A program made the position numbers and the translations under genes. Positions 11,068 to 21,369 of a stretch of 64,000 nucleotides of DNA are shown in pieces. Below the pieces are notes generated by a model. It made no database searches and was not told the origin of the DNA. It saw only the letters and a list, made by a program, of their open reading frames with translations. Origin of the DNA: Basidiobolus meristosporus CBS 931.73 (Eukaryota > Basidiobolomycota > Basidiobolomycetes > Basidiobolales > Basidiobolaceae); the NCBI GenBank assembly GCA_002104905.1, contig MCFE01000147.1, positions 62,001-126,000 of the forward strand, written 5' to 3'. Positions within the stretch are counted from its first letter, which is position 1; every line of letters begins with the position of its first letter.

Positions 11068-11797
11068 AGACTTGCTCCATTGTATAGTGCCACATTGAGC
11101 CAAGAGTGCAAAATGACACCATAATGTGCCAGAAAGGACAAGTGAACCTATACTTGGCCTCAGAGTGTGAAGCAGAGCTCAGCATCTTCATGCAAAGCAG
11201 CCCTTGTGTGCCACCCATTGTGCAGGAGAAAATCCATTTTTTGACCTTTTTTTGCGGATCAATGTAGTTGAAGATGTGTAAGTGCACAGGAAAACTGAAG
11301 ACATGCATCTGGTACTCAATACCCATGACACTCTGGATCTAGCTCCTGTGGCTTGTAACATGTCTAAAAAGTGCAAGGCACTATCTTGGTCCACTGTTAC
11401 TATTGGGTACTATATTTAATTATCAGCCCTAAAGTAAGGCCTACACAAAGCACTTATAGTGCTAGATAGTACCAGTGGACCAAGATAAGGCCAAGCATTT
11501 TTATGACATTTTACAAGTCACAGGAGCTGGATTTAGAGTGCCATGCGTATTGAGTACCAGTTGCATATCTTCAATCTGTTTGTGCTCTGACACATCCTAC
11601 ACAACATTGATAAAACAAATGGTAAAAATGGATTTTCTTGAGAACAATGGGTGAGACACAGGGGCTGCTTTGCATGAGGATGCAGAGCTCTATTTCACAC
11701 TCTGTGGCCAAGCATAGGCCCACTTGGCCTCCCTGGCACACTATGGCATTATTTGGTGCTCATTGCTCAATGTGGCACTATCCAGCAGAACAAGTCT
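11068..11797 (+). mobile_element. Foldback element copy 1 (FB1)
   Basis: This 730-bp unit starts AGACTTGCTCCATTG and ends AGAACAAGTCT. Its two arms of about 340 bp are inverted copies of each other. It is flanked by AAT on both sides (11,065-11,067 and 11,798-11,800). The uninterrupted target, with the same GCTTTATTCAGCTC word, is seen in the related copia element 2 at about 6,355-6,375. No transposase is encoded. Open frames such as 10,691-11,326 are by-products of the arms. It is non-autonomous, and the mobilising enzyme is unknown. Confidence 0.9.
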
Positions 11798-11849
11798 AAT
11801 GCTTTATTCAGCTCAGAGAGGCTCCCAGGAAAGTAAGGTTAGCAACAAA

Positions 11850-11915
11850 ATAAAAAAAACCTGGTTGCTGTTACTACTGTAAGAAGCCTGAACACTGGGC
11901 CAGCAAATGCAAGAA
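11850..11915 (+). pseudogene. Copia element 3 gag zinc knuckle
   Basis: CYYCKKPEHWASKC is an intact C-x2-C-x4-H-x4-C knuckle, followed by a lysine-rich tail (KKKQADKIQK). In retrotransposon gag this motif binds the RNA genome. The same position in element 1 has lost its histidine. Confidence 0.75.
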
Positions 11916-11998
11916 GAAACAAGCAGACAAAATACAGAAACTAGAGCAAGCAAACCAGATAACTACAGATGAACAGTTATTTGTAACTGTACAAGAAA

Positions 11999-12391
11999 GT
12001 GCAAGCAACTGAAGTAATGAATGGTATATTGACTGGAGCATCAAAGCATATTTGCAATATAGCAGAGCGGTTCAGACACTCAAAGACTATCCCTGTAAGA
12101 AAGGTTTATCTGGGAGACAACTCCTCACTGGAAGCATCTATCAGTGGGTCTGTACAGCTAAATATGAATGATATATCAGTGGCAATAACAGCAAAACTGA
12201 CTGATGCACTACATTTGCCTGTAATATCCAAGAACCTACTCTCAGTCAGTGAGGTAACTACTCTGGGACTGAAACTTGTGTTTACTTTGCTGAGTTGCTC
12301 CACATTAGGTGAAAATAGACAAAAAATAGCTTTGGGGATCAGAGATCACTTCATATACAAGTTACAACTCAAGATTACTGTACCTGAGTAG
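11999..12391 (+). pseudogene. Copia element 3 protease remnant and GAG-pre-integrase
   Basis: This 130-codon open frame parallels element 1 at 4,626-4,300. Landmarks are VYLGDNSSLEA, KNLLSVSEVTT, ALGIRDHFIYKL. The protease active site, which should precede it at about 12,020 (NGILTGASKHI, family DSGAS), has lost its aspartate. Confidence 0.75.
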
Positions 12392-12419
12392 GTCAACATT
12401 GCTAAAGCAGATGAAACTA

Positions 12420-13690
12420 ACTGGCTGACATGGCATAGGAGGCTAGGACATAATAGGGAACAGAAAATGAGACAATTGGTGAAAACAACTTGTTTTGGGC
12501 CTGAATTACTCAACTTGGATCCAATTGAATGTCTGTAAGGGTTGCTATATGGCAAACAAGCTAGGCAGTGTTTTAGGAGCTCAGAAGGCATCAACACAAC
12601 TAAAACATTGGCAATTGTGCACTTGACATATCTGGGCCCAAGAGTGTCATTAGGAGCCCAGAGATACTTAATGACTTTTATTGGTGACAATACAAGATAT
12701 GGATGGGCGTACTTTTTCAAGACAACGGGGTAGGCATTGGAAATGTTTAAGAACTTCAAGAATATAGTAGAAACACAAACCAGGTGTAAATCAAGGAACT
12801 TTATGGTGACAATGGGGGGAAATACTGCTCAAAGAAATTTGCAAAATACAGCTAATCTACTGGTATACTTCAACAGACTACTGTTCCACACACTACACAG
12901 CAAAATGGAGTACCAGAACATGCAAATAGAGCAGTAGTAGAGATGGGAAGATCTATGCTATATGATAAGGGTAAGGACCACAGGTTATGGGCTGAATCTG
13001 CGTCTACTGCACTGTACATCAAGAATAGATGCCCAACAACAGCACTACATGTCTCTACACTCTTTGAAGCATATTCAGGCAAACAGCACCTGCTTATGTG
13101 CCAAACCTCAGAATCTGGAACAGGCAATGCAGAGTCCACATGCTGCTCTGTTGCAACAAGCCATGCTGGTGGGGTGCTTATCACTGATCAGGGAAAAATG
13201 TGGGAACCGGCATATTTACCCAATGGGAGAAAGCCAGTAGTATGTTGATGGGCCCACAAGATCAAAATAACCACAAATGGTCATGTTGATTGGTAAAAGG
13301 CTAGATTTGTGGCCAAAGACTATTTCCAAATTCAGGTACTAGAGTTTAAGGAAACATTTGCTCCAGTTGCTAAGTCTAACTCCATTAGGACAGTCTAGCC
13401 CTGGCAGCTGTACACAGTCTAGATCAACACCAAATGGATATTAAAAGTGCCATTCCATATGGGAATCTGCAAGTCACTATATTCATGGAGGTACCAGAAG
13501 GTTTTACCAAGCCAAAAGGCCCCCATAAGGTGTGCAGACTTAGAAATTGTTGTATGAGCTTAGGCATGCTCCCACAGCAAGGTATTACAAGATTGATGTG
13601 TATATAGGGGAGATTGGGCTCATTTGAAGTACTGCAAGCTTCAGAATATCTGTGAAACAGCATAAAATGGATGTGATCATCCTAGCTTTT
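12420..13690 (+). pseudogene. Copia element 3 integrase and truncated RT
   Basis: Integrase traces are a WHRRLGH-like segment at 12,425, GKQARQCFRSSEGINTTKT (12,549) with the C-x-x-C region just before, then FIGDNTRYGWAYF. The end of the core follows at 12,740-13,060 (AESASTALYIKNRCPTTALH). RT starts at about 13,260 with a QMDIKSAI-like segment at 13,430 and ends at 13,689. Multiple stops. Confidence 0.75.
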
Positions 13691-14057
13691 GTTGAAATAT
13701 TGGACTATTTGGTACCATTCAGCAGCTAAAACTTTGCTTAACAATTCTGGACTAGTTGATGTAACTGTGGGACTAATTTACAGCTCTAACTTTGATACTT
13801 TCTTCAGATCTATGATCTTATGATTATTCCCTTTAGTCATGGTCACAGTAGCACTATTACTAAATATTTTGTATCTACCCTGAAGCTGCTACAGAATGCT
13901 CCTGAATATTGAGATACCCTCCTTACTTAGTGTTACCGCTATAATATTTCTACAAAGGTGTAAATACTTTGCTTCTTTTATAATACACAACAGTTCAACT
14001 ATTATAACTATTTCTTGAATAGTTCTTTAAATCCAAATCACTTCTTAAATTGCAACA
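13690..14057 (+). repeat. LTR-B, intact-length copy
   Basis: A 368-bp unit runs from TGTTGAAATATTGG to AAATTGCAACA, with a TATA box (GTGTAAATAC region near 13,960). It directly abuts the truncated RT of element 3 on the left and a fresh gag leader (GGTTATGATCCCCC) on the right. It therefore acts as the 5' LTR of the next, mostly lost, element. Confidence 0.75.
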
Positions 14058-14640
14058 GGTTATGATCCCCCATTGTCTTAGTCTTTTCTAAAGATGATTT
14101 TACAAGCAAACATAATAACACAAACATCTTCCCTGTAAAGGAGAGGCTTGATGGGAAGAACTACAGACTTTGAAGAATCAAGATGCAGATATGCCTTGAG
14201 GAAAGGAAGCATTGGAATATAGTAAGAGGAAAAGAAGCTGAATCCAAAGGCACAGCAGAAGAAGTGAAGTTTCAAGTGAAGGAGAGAAAGGCCTTTAATG
14301 CCATACATATCAATGTTCAAGATTCCTTCATTGGACAAATCCATGCCTCAAATACTGCCAAAGCAGCATGGTAATACTTAGAAAAGATCTTTAGAGCAAA
14401 GTCAGTATCAAACAAGCTTTGTTTAAAACAAAAGTTCTTCAACATGAGGAAGTAGCTAGATGATGACATGCTTCAACTCATTACCAGAATGGAGACACTT
14501 GTAGAAGAACTCTACAGTATCAATGCTGGTGTATATGATGAAGAAAAGATACTCTGTCCGCTTTGCAGCCTATCAGACAAGTATGAACAACTCATACTTT
14601 CTTTTGAAAGCTTTACCTCCTCTGAGCACAATGGCACCAT
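14058..14640 (+). pseudogene. Copia gag fragment following LTR-B
   Basis: Leader and gag N-terminus parallel 10,418-10,960 of element 3. Landmarks are KERKAFNAIHINVQDSFIG and HASNTAKAAW, then a METLVEELYSINAG-type segment. It ends at about 14,640, where the tnp2-type transposon begins. Confidence 0.6.
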
Positions 14641-16935
14641 TTAGCACTTACGGCCCATTATACCGCTATCTAACAGAAAAAGTTTGTTATATTCCACTGT
14701 AGAATCACCCCTCTTTATTTGCTTACCCACTACTACCTTGGGTATTCCACATATAGTTCAAATAAAAAAAACTATAGCCTCCTGCTTACTAACCTCTACA
14801 AATGTGCACACCTGCCACAATTGGCATACTTCTATTACCTCATCTTTAAAGCTTTTAGTGTGATCCATGCAGATTTGCCATATACCTTGTGCTGCTGGTA
14901 ACATATACATCTTGCAAACATATGCTTGGTTGTTGCCACCTCTGTCATGAATACCTCCTGAATATCTGCAAAGAACTTCTTGGTATTGTGCCAATATATT
15001 CCTTTTCCCTGCTGGATTCTAGTCCTCCCTTTTGGTGTGCTCTGGCTTTTGTTTGTGCAAATTCTGTGTTGAATGGCGTAGAAGTTGGCTTGTGTCCATG
15101 AGAAATCCAGCATACATTGGTAGAGCTTTCCTGATAAAAGTTAGTTGCTTGATGCACCCAACCCAACATGGCATTACATAACTGATTACCCATGTATTGG
15201 GGCTGCTTAGCTTCTTAATGCCATAGGCATAGATGTCTCCATGTGCACATTTGTCTTCAGTATTTTCTAACTCTTCCTGGCTGTCCTCCATGTGTCATCT
15301 CATCACATCTATGATGAACTGAAAGGTAATATTCTTGATGAGATTAGGATATGGTAGTACCTGCAGCTTGACTTGTCTTCCTATCTCCCCACACATCTGC
15401 CGCAGAAGAAACTCCCAAACGATGAAGCAAGGCCCAATATTCTCCTTACACTGTGAAAGATGGAGTAGAATGGATACAGTAGTGGCAGAGATCTACACAC
15501 CCAGCTTTATGTTTGTAGTATAGCTGCTCAAGTCCTGTCACAAACTCCTTGCACAATGGCTGTAGATGTTTCAAGTTGGCATTGGTGATCCACTTCTGGA
15601 AAAACATTCCTACAGTGTTGAAATATGACTTCCAATGCTTTCAATGCACTCTTGAAAGGAATGACTTCAGAGCACCACTTGAATAAATACATATCCAGCT
15701 CATCCAGTCTTTGCATTTGTATTGTTGCATATTCATATGAATATTAATTGGAGCCCATGAGAAATACTCAGGATAGTGGATACTCTGCAATATCTTGGCA
15801 ATTCTTTCAAATTTCTACAGTATCTCAAAGGGCGTATTTAGCTTGAAATGCCCTAAGCACAACTGGGCCATCAGTGCAGGGATATTGTAGAAAAGCAAAT
15901 GCATTGCACCCAGTGGAAAGCTTTTGCTACAGCAGATACCCTCAATCTTAAGTATCTCTGGTTTCCAATCAATTCCACATTCTAACCAATGGCATATATA
16001 TTGCCAACTCTACTGCAATTGCATGCTGACTTCTGTGTGTTCTCTCTGTGGAAAGATGATGTCCTTAGTGCTGCTGTTTGGGTAATAATGACGTGTGTGA
16101 GTTTTAGCGTAAATCCCCTGGATCTCACACATTCAACAGCAATTGGGTCCATTGTGCCCAGAAAAACCTGCTATCTTGCTGATGGCTGGAGCATCTCCAA
16201 TGCAGGTAATAATATGTGCTTTTACATGATGGCCATTTACTGTTATCCCACTGGAAAGCATACAAAGTTCATCCAGCAATGTATACAGGTAGCTTTCCAG
16301 GTTGGACGGTGATTTAGGTCCAGATACCAGTGAGACTACCATCAGATTACTGCTTTGTTTCCATATGATGGGTGGCAGATTCAGATTGATGAGAATCAGT
16401 GGCCAGCCGGATTTGCTAGTAGAGTGCTTTTTTATTGAGAAGCCAGCAAGTTCTTAAGCAATGGCATGGTCATAAATACCTTCAAAGTAGCCCTTACTTC
16501 TTAGCTGTTTGTAATGTTTGCCTTCAAATATATTGGATATGTAGGGATTTGACTGGGCTCATACATGGTACTGTTGTTAGGGGAGATAGGCTAAAAATCC
16601 ATCAGTTAACTTTCTTGTCAGAGCTATCACTCTGCATGCCATATTCACAAGGCTGAGGTGAGCCTAAAGGCATCACAAACTCACCTGAGCCAGTTTGGGC
16701 AAGGTGACAAAGATGGCCAGGTGCCAATATACAGGTATCAACTGGCCAGCAAGATAATGTTGGTAGAGTAGTGACAAATGAATGATCAAATATGACTTGG
16801 GTGGCAAAGCACTTGCTGTGATCCTTGTAATACTTCCTATACTGTCTGTGTGCTTCATGGCCCAAGAGGCTTGCCACAATAGCCACATGGTCTTTTTTCT
16901 CTTTTCTTACAGCATTGAGTCAAAGTAGTCTTGTC
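14641..16935 (-). pseudogene. tnp2-type (CACTA-like) transposase, copy A, decayed
   Basis: Read from 16,935 leftwards, an N-terminal cysteine-containing segment (PCGYCGKPL-like, best seen in copy B) is followed by the signature of Transposase family tnp2: SGPKSPSNLESYLYTLLDEL, then ITCIGDAPAISKIAGFSGH (about 16,150-16,330). GAMHLLFYNIPALMAQ lies near 15,890. The C-terminal part has HGDIYAYGIKKLSSPNTWVI and FYQESSTNVC-type traces (15,000-15,250). The order agrees with tnp2 proteins of basidiomycete and plant CACTA elements. Many stops make it non-functional. Upstream of its start lies a spacer and, divergently, the second ORF at 17,898. Assignment to tnp2 rests on these motifs only. Confidence 0.75.
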
Positions 16936-17897
16936 CATGGGGCAAACAGTTTGACCTTCAACATTGTAATACTTTTATATCACTTTTTGGTCAATACTCA
17001 TGAGAGGTTAAGACAGTATTAGACTTGTTGCGTTGTATAGTGCCACATTGAGCCATGAGTGCCAAATGATGCCATAGTGTGCCAGATAGGCCAAGTGAGC
17101 CTTTACCTGGCCACAGAGTGTGAAACATAGATCTGCATCTTCATGCAAAGCAGCCCCTGTGTCTCACCAATGATGCAGGAGAAAATCCATTTTTTGACGT
17201 TTTTTTGAGGATTAATATTGTGGAGGATGTGTAAGAGCACTAAATGATTGAAGATATACATCTGGTACTCAATACCCATGGCACTCTGAATCTAGCACAT
17301 GTGGCTTGTAACATGTCACAAAAATGCATGGCACTATCTTGGTCCACTGGTACTATCCAACACTATATTTAAATATTAGCCCTATAGTAAGATCAATACA
17401 AAGCACTTATAGTACTGGATAGTACCAGTGGACCAAGATAGTGCCATGCATTTTTGTGATATGTTACAAGCGACAGGTGCTAGATTCAGAGTGCCATGGG
17501 TATTGAGTACCAGATGCATATCTTCAATCATTTAGTGCTCTTACACATCCTCCACAATATTAATCCTCAAAAAAACGTCAAAAAATGGATTTTCTCCATT
17601 ACAATGAGTGAAGTACAGGGGCTGCTTTGCATGAAGATGCAGAGCTGTGCTGCACACTCTGTGGCCAAGTGTAGGCTCACTTGGCCTCCCTGGCACACTA
17701 TGGCAGCTTTAGGCACTCATGGCTCAATGTGGCATTATCCAATGGAACAAGTCTATTGTACTAGAGACATTTCATCAACATGAATGTAGGATTTAATGAT
17801 GACCTGCCATAGTAAGCATTTTAATTAAAGCTGTGGCACCATGTACACATGCATATGTAGCACTATTTCCCCTTTGGCTTGACTCACTTCTATATAT
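16936..17897. promoter_or_regulatory. Shared intergenic spacer of the tnp2 transposon, copy A
   Basis: The spacer separates the tnp2 start (minus) from the second ORF (plus), so it should hold both promoters. Without the inserted foldback element it is about 230 bp. The same spacer, uninterrupted by foldback and reversed, is present at 35,466-35,643. TATATATATGCC at 17,892 is a TATA-like element close to the second ORF. Confidence 0.5.
17021..17754 (+). mobile_element. Foldback element copy 2 (FB2)
   Basis: This 734-bp unit runs from AGACTTGTTGCG to GGAACAAGTCT, with two inverted arms of about 340 bp. It is flanked by ATT duplications (17,018-17,020 and 17,755-17,757). It sits in the spacer between tnp2 and the second ORF. 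Copy B of the transposon shows the same spacer without it, near 35,560-35,600. Confidence 0.9.
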
Positions 17898-18873
17898 ATG
17901 CCCCCAAAAAATAAAGGAAAGTTGTCTGGTTCCCAACCAAACCCCATCACTGACAGCAACAGAAGAACAATTAGACAACAGCTTGCTTTGATATTCAGTG
18001 CAACAAGCAGGGCTATATCCAAAAAAGATCCTGTGGACAGTGCACCCATTGAAAGTAATAATGCAGTCTCCTCAAGCTCTCAGTCAAGTAGGCAATTGAA
18101 AACCTCTGCAGAGCCACAAGCTGACTATTAGGCTCAGGCAGATAGGAATGTAGCAAATGCAGTAACCTCAGTTGAATATCAGCAAGTGGCCATGACAACA
18201 TCACCACCACCCATATTAGCAAGTATGCTGTTGGCTCATACCAAAGCATTAATGAAGCAATTAGGTGCAGTGGCTGATAGGATAGATGCAATAGCCCAGA
18301 GAAATCAGGAAATAGTCCAGAAACAGGATGAGTGGATAATATGTGTAGAGCAATTAATATCTCAGGTAGAGAAAGCAGTATCTTTGCTGCAAAGAAGGAA
18401 CTCAAGTAGTTCAATGTCACAGCTAAGAATTGAGCCATTTCCCAGTGTAAAAGCAGAGGTACACTGTACAGTCTTTAAAGCAAAGCTACAGTGTTCAATG
18501 ATAAAGCCCACAGAAAAACCTATCACCATGTGGGAGGGCATTAATATGGTGTTTATACCAAAGTCTAAAAATCAAAAAAACATTGAAGATCTTTGAAGCT
18601 GTTGAGTGCAATAATGCGGAGTGTGCTAATATAGAAGAGGTCATCAGAAGTCTAGCAAGTCATCATCTTATGGCCGGCATACCTTGTGACCATCAGGAAC
18701 TCAAGGCCAAGCATAATGCACTTGACTAGTTCCATGAGCATTGTCTGGGATTCAAACAGGCAAAAGGATTCCAGGCAGTTGAACTACACTCCAGGAAGGT
18801 AGATGAGTTTGCTGAAAAAGGTCATTTGTCTACCACAGCCTCCACATCCTTCATTGTTGACAGAGTGAAGATC
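17898..18873 (+). pseudogene. Second ORF of tnp2 transposon, copy A, 5' part
   Basis: The unknown second gene of the transposon starts with MPPKNKGKLSGSQ. It continues through one stop (18,129) into a helical, glutamine-rich segment (18,186-18,596, LAHTKALMKQLGAVADRIDA). A conserved C-terminal part follows in another frame (HHLMAGIPCDHQELKAKHNA, then FHEHCLGFKQAKGF). The same words occur in four other places in the window (about 23,150, 26,950, 34,750 reversed, and downstream parts). No known domain is visible; a DNA-binding or accessory role as for CACTA TnpA proteins is only a guess. It is cut by a solo LTR at 18,874 and resumes at 20,099. Confidence 0.65.
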
Positions 18874-20098
18874 TGTGGTAATGGAAAGTATCTTAATACT
18901 ACAATATCTCAAAACTAATATTGCACTCATTTCTTTACTCAGCTTTTTTTGCTATTGTAACACACAAGTGAAAGATCAAGAAATTCTAACTTTAGAGAAC
19001 AAAAGCTCCAGAACCTGACAGCAATCCACCCAAAAATATTATGTCATAAAGAACACACAGTAGCTAACACATGTTTCAAATTTCAGCTCATTTGAAGCAG
19101 TGCTTAAGGAGTTATGACCAAAAGAGTCCAACTATTGTATACTAGGCTACTATTGCTAGGATTTCTCTGGTGACTTTGATTGCATGTAAATTTTAAACCA
19201 GACAATAATGTCATGTGAGATTTCCACAGGTGCTGCACCTATGTCCATTCTGCTCCACTGCAAGATTTTAGCTTTGTATCATGTGTCTTGCTGGTGCAAC
19301 TGCCCAAAAGCTTTGATCCTTCAGAAGTCTCAATTTATGACTTCCCCAGCTGAACAATAAGGGGGCCTCTCTTTCCAGAATCTCCACACTACAATTACAA
19401 TTTTAAAGCTTATAGGACTTCCCCTGCATTACTTTCACTGTTGAGTATTTGGACTTTGATTGGTACCACATCAATAAAGAGACTGCAAAGCTCACAAGAA
19501 TGCAGTCTAAGTTCTACAAGAAAACAACCGCTTTTCAGTTAGAAAAGTCCCCTCCAAGAAGCCTTTTTACTCTAAAGACACCCTTTAGTCTAAAGAACCC
19601 TTTAGAGACTCTTTCAAGAAACTGCTTACTCTAAAGAAGCCCCTTTGGGTACCCCTTCAGCGTAAAGTCTACTTTAGAGACCACTACAAGAAGCCCCTTT
19701 ACTCTAAAGACACACATTTAGACACCCCTTTAGGTTGAGAGACCCCTTTGGAGACTTCTACAACATACCCCTTTAGGTTAAAGGGGAGTACAGAGCTTCC
19801 ATACTAGATATATTTTCTCAGGAAGGAAAGTGACTTCCAAATAAAGAAAAGTTGCTTCAAAAGTAAATAAGCTTAATAGTCAACAGAAGGTCAGAACACT
19901 GCTGCAGAAGTGAGAATCACTGTCTACAGTATATTTTGAGCCTAAGATTGAGAATATTAATGAAAGTTACATCTTCTATTGATATATCAAGCTCCCAATA
20001 AGCTATTTTAGTATTAACATACTGGAAGTTATTTTATATTGTCAATTAGCCTCTACCATTATAGAATATGCCCCAACTAATAGTAACACAACACAACA
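18874..20098 (+). repeat. Solo LTR-D, copy 1
   Basis: This 1,225-bp unit starts TGTGGTAATGGAAAG and ends CACAACACAACA (TG...CA). It is flanked by GATC on both sides (18,870-18,873 and 20,099-20,102). The empty site exists at 27,485-27,500, where GTGGAGATCCCACTGACAGAC is uninterrupted. Inside, 19,545-19,790 is a dense cluster of CTTTAG and CTAAAG words. No internal retroelement sequence is attached, so it is a solo LTR. Confidence 0.85.
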
Positions 20099-20760
20099 GA
20101 TCACACTGACAGACAAGGCTACCACATCAAGAGCTCAAAAGACTATCACAATGCCTTCAGTGGAGTTTTGGAACATTAATTGGCACACCAAGAGGTTGCA
20201 GCACTTCTCCAAGAGCAGTGCTCAAGAAAAGCAATCAGTGAATGAACAGTGGCATAGAGCCATTTGGTTCCTGCCAAAGTTGTAGCACCAGTGCATTACT
20301 GCAGAAATACTTATTGAGTGGTGGATTTTAATGGAGTTACTTGTCAAGTGTGGGGTTGGGCCTAATGTTAGTGAATGGTATAGGGACTTGTATAGGCCAA
20401 TACAATTGGCAATTGAGGTACAACTCAAGCTTCAACAGAGATAATCCAATTTGTACACATGAAAAGTAAGAGAAATGGTTGAGTAAGGATGTAAGGAGTT
20501 GAGAAAAGAGGCAATAGCCAATTGATGAACACAAATGTAGGTGGCAACAGAGTTTCCTGGATCAGAAAGTGTGTAAACTTATAGGGAACCAATCAAAAGC
20601 CACTTATACATTATTGTGATGAAAAGTTTTGACTCAGTTTTTTATGACATCTGGGGTGGAGTCATTTTCAATGGTTTCTGGATGGTGTCCTAACAGAATC
20701 AGTACCTCTCAGTCACGGGACTTTAGCTTTATGATGGCCTTTTGATGGAATAATCTCTAT
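20099..20760 (+). pseudogene. Second ORF of tnp2 transposon, copy A, 3' part
   Basis: It continues the gene across LTR-D with TDKATTSRAQKTITMPSVE and TKRLQHFSKSSAQE, then EILIEWWILMELLVKCGVG and WYRDLYRPIQLAIEVQLKL, before decaying. Copy D (27,480-27,990) shows the same block with an extra internal segment (LAVLAEDQDVWDPVNEQWH) that copy A has lost by deletion at about 20,235. Confidence 0.65.
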
Positions 20761-21369
20761 AATTTTTCATAGGGGATGGGTACCTCTATCAGCTTCTACA
20801 TGAGTCTTGAATGCTATGCATTGGAATACTGGTAAATGGCTATCAGCTCAAAGTACATATAACTACTTATATTGGAGATACCAAAGCAATCAGCAAGATA
20901 AACAGTTTTGCAAGGGATAATGGACAGCATTGTTCCTAAATGTGCAAGACACAGGGGAGTTACTTCTTGACTTTTACAAGTTATCTTCATTCATACAACA
21001 ATGACAACACAAATCATCTTCCCATGGAGAGAATGTACCAATGTTGGCATGCAACTGCAGCAAAGCTAGCAAGCTATTTGTCATTAGCCAGATTCTCAAA
21101 TTCATCAAATACTAGAGAGATGTAAAACAAAGGCAATGCTTTGGAGTAAAAGCTTTATACAATGTGAAATAAAGTGGCTGATGAACAATATCCTGATAGT
21201 AATGACCAGGTTGTACTGGGAGAATCTGAAGCTATATGGGCCCTCTGAGATATTGGAGATATTACAAAAAACTTGCAAGAAATTAAAGAGCATTGACCTT
21301 CCTAAACTCCTCTCTTAAGTGTTGCACAAAATTTAGAAACGTACACAACAATACAAATACAATGATGTG
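20761..21369 (+). other. Unassigned repeat-region sequence
   Basis: There is no recognisable retroelement or host domain. Short open frames (20,940-21,125 and 21,136-21,318) exist. The second, ending LEILQKTCKKLKSIDLPKLL, looks protein-like but is not identified. It is probably sequence between two transposon copies or the transposon right end. Confidence 0.25.

Larger units (their letters stand above)
10418..13689 (+). mobile_element. Copia element 3 internal region (interrupted by a foldback element)
   Basis: Order: primer-site leader, gag (10,490-11,064 resuming at 11,798), zinc knuckle, protease remnant, GAG-pre-integrase (12,050-12,390), integrase (12,400-13,080) and the first half of RT (13,250-13,689). 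The foldback element at 11,068-11,797 splits gag. RT stops abruptly at 13,689, just before where the YMDD box should come, because an LTR-B begins there. Frameshifts and stops are scattered through it. It belongs to the same family as elements 1 and 2. Confidence 0.85.

Noticed and set aside
10691-11326. A 211-codon minus-strand open frame covering copia gag and a foldback arm
   Set aside because: It spans the insertion boundary of FB1, so it is an accident of joining two unrelated sequences.
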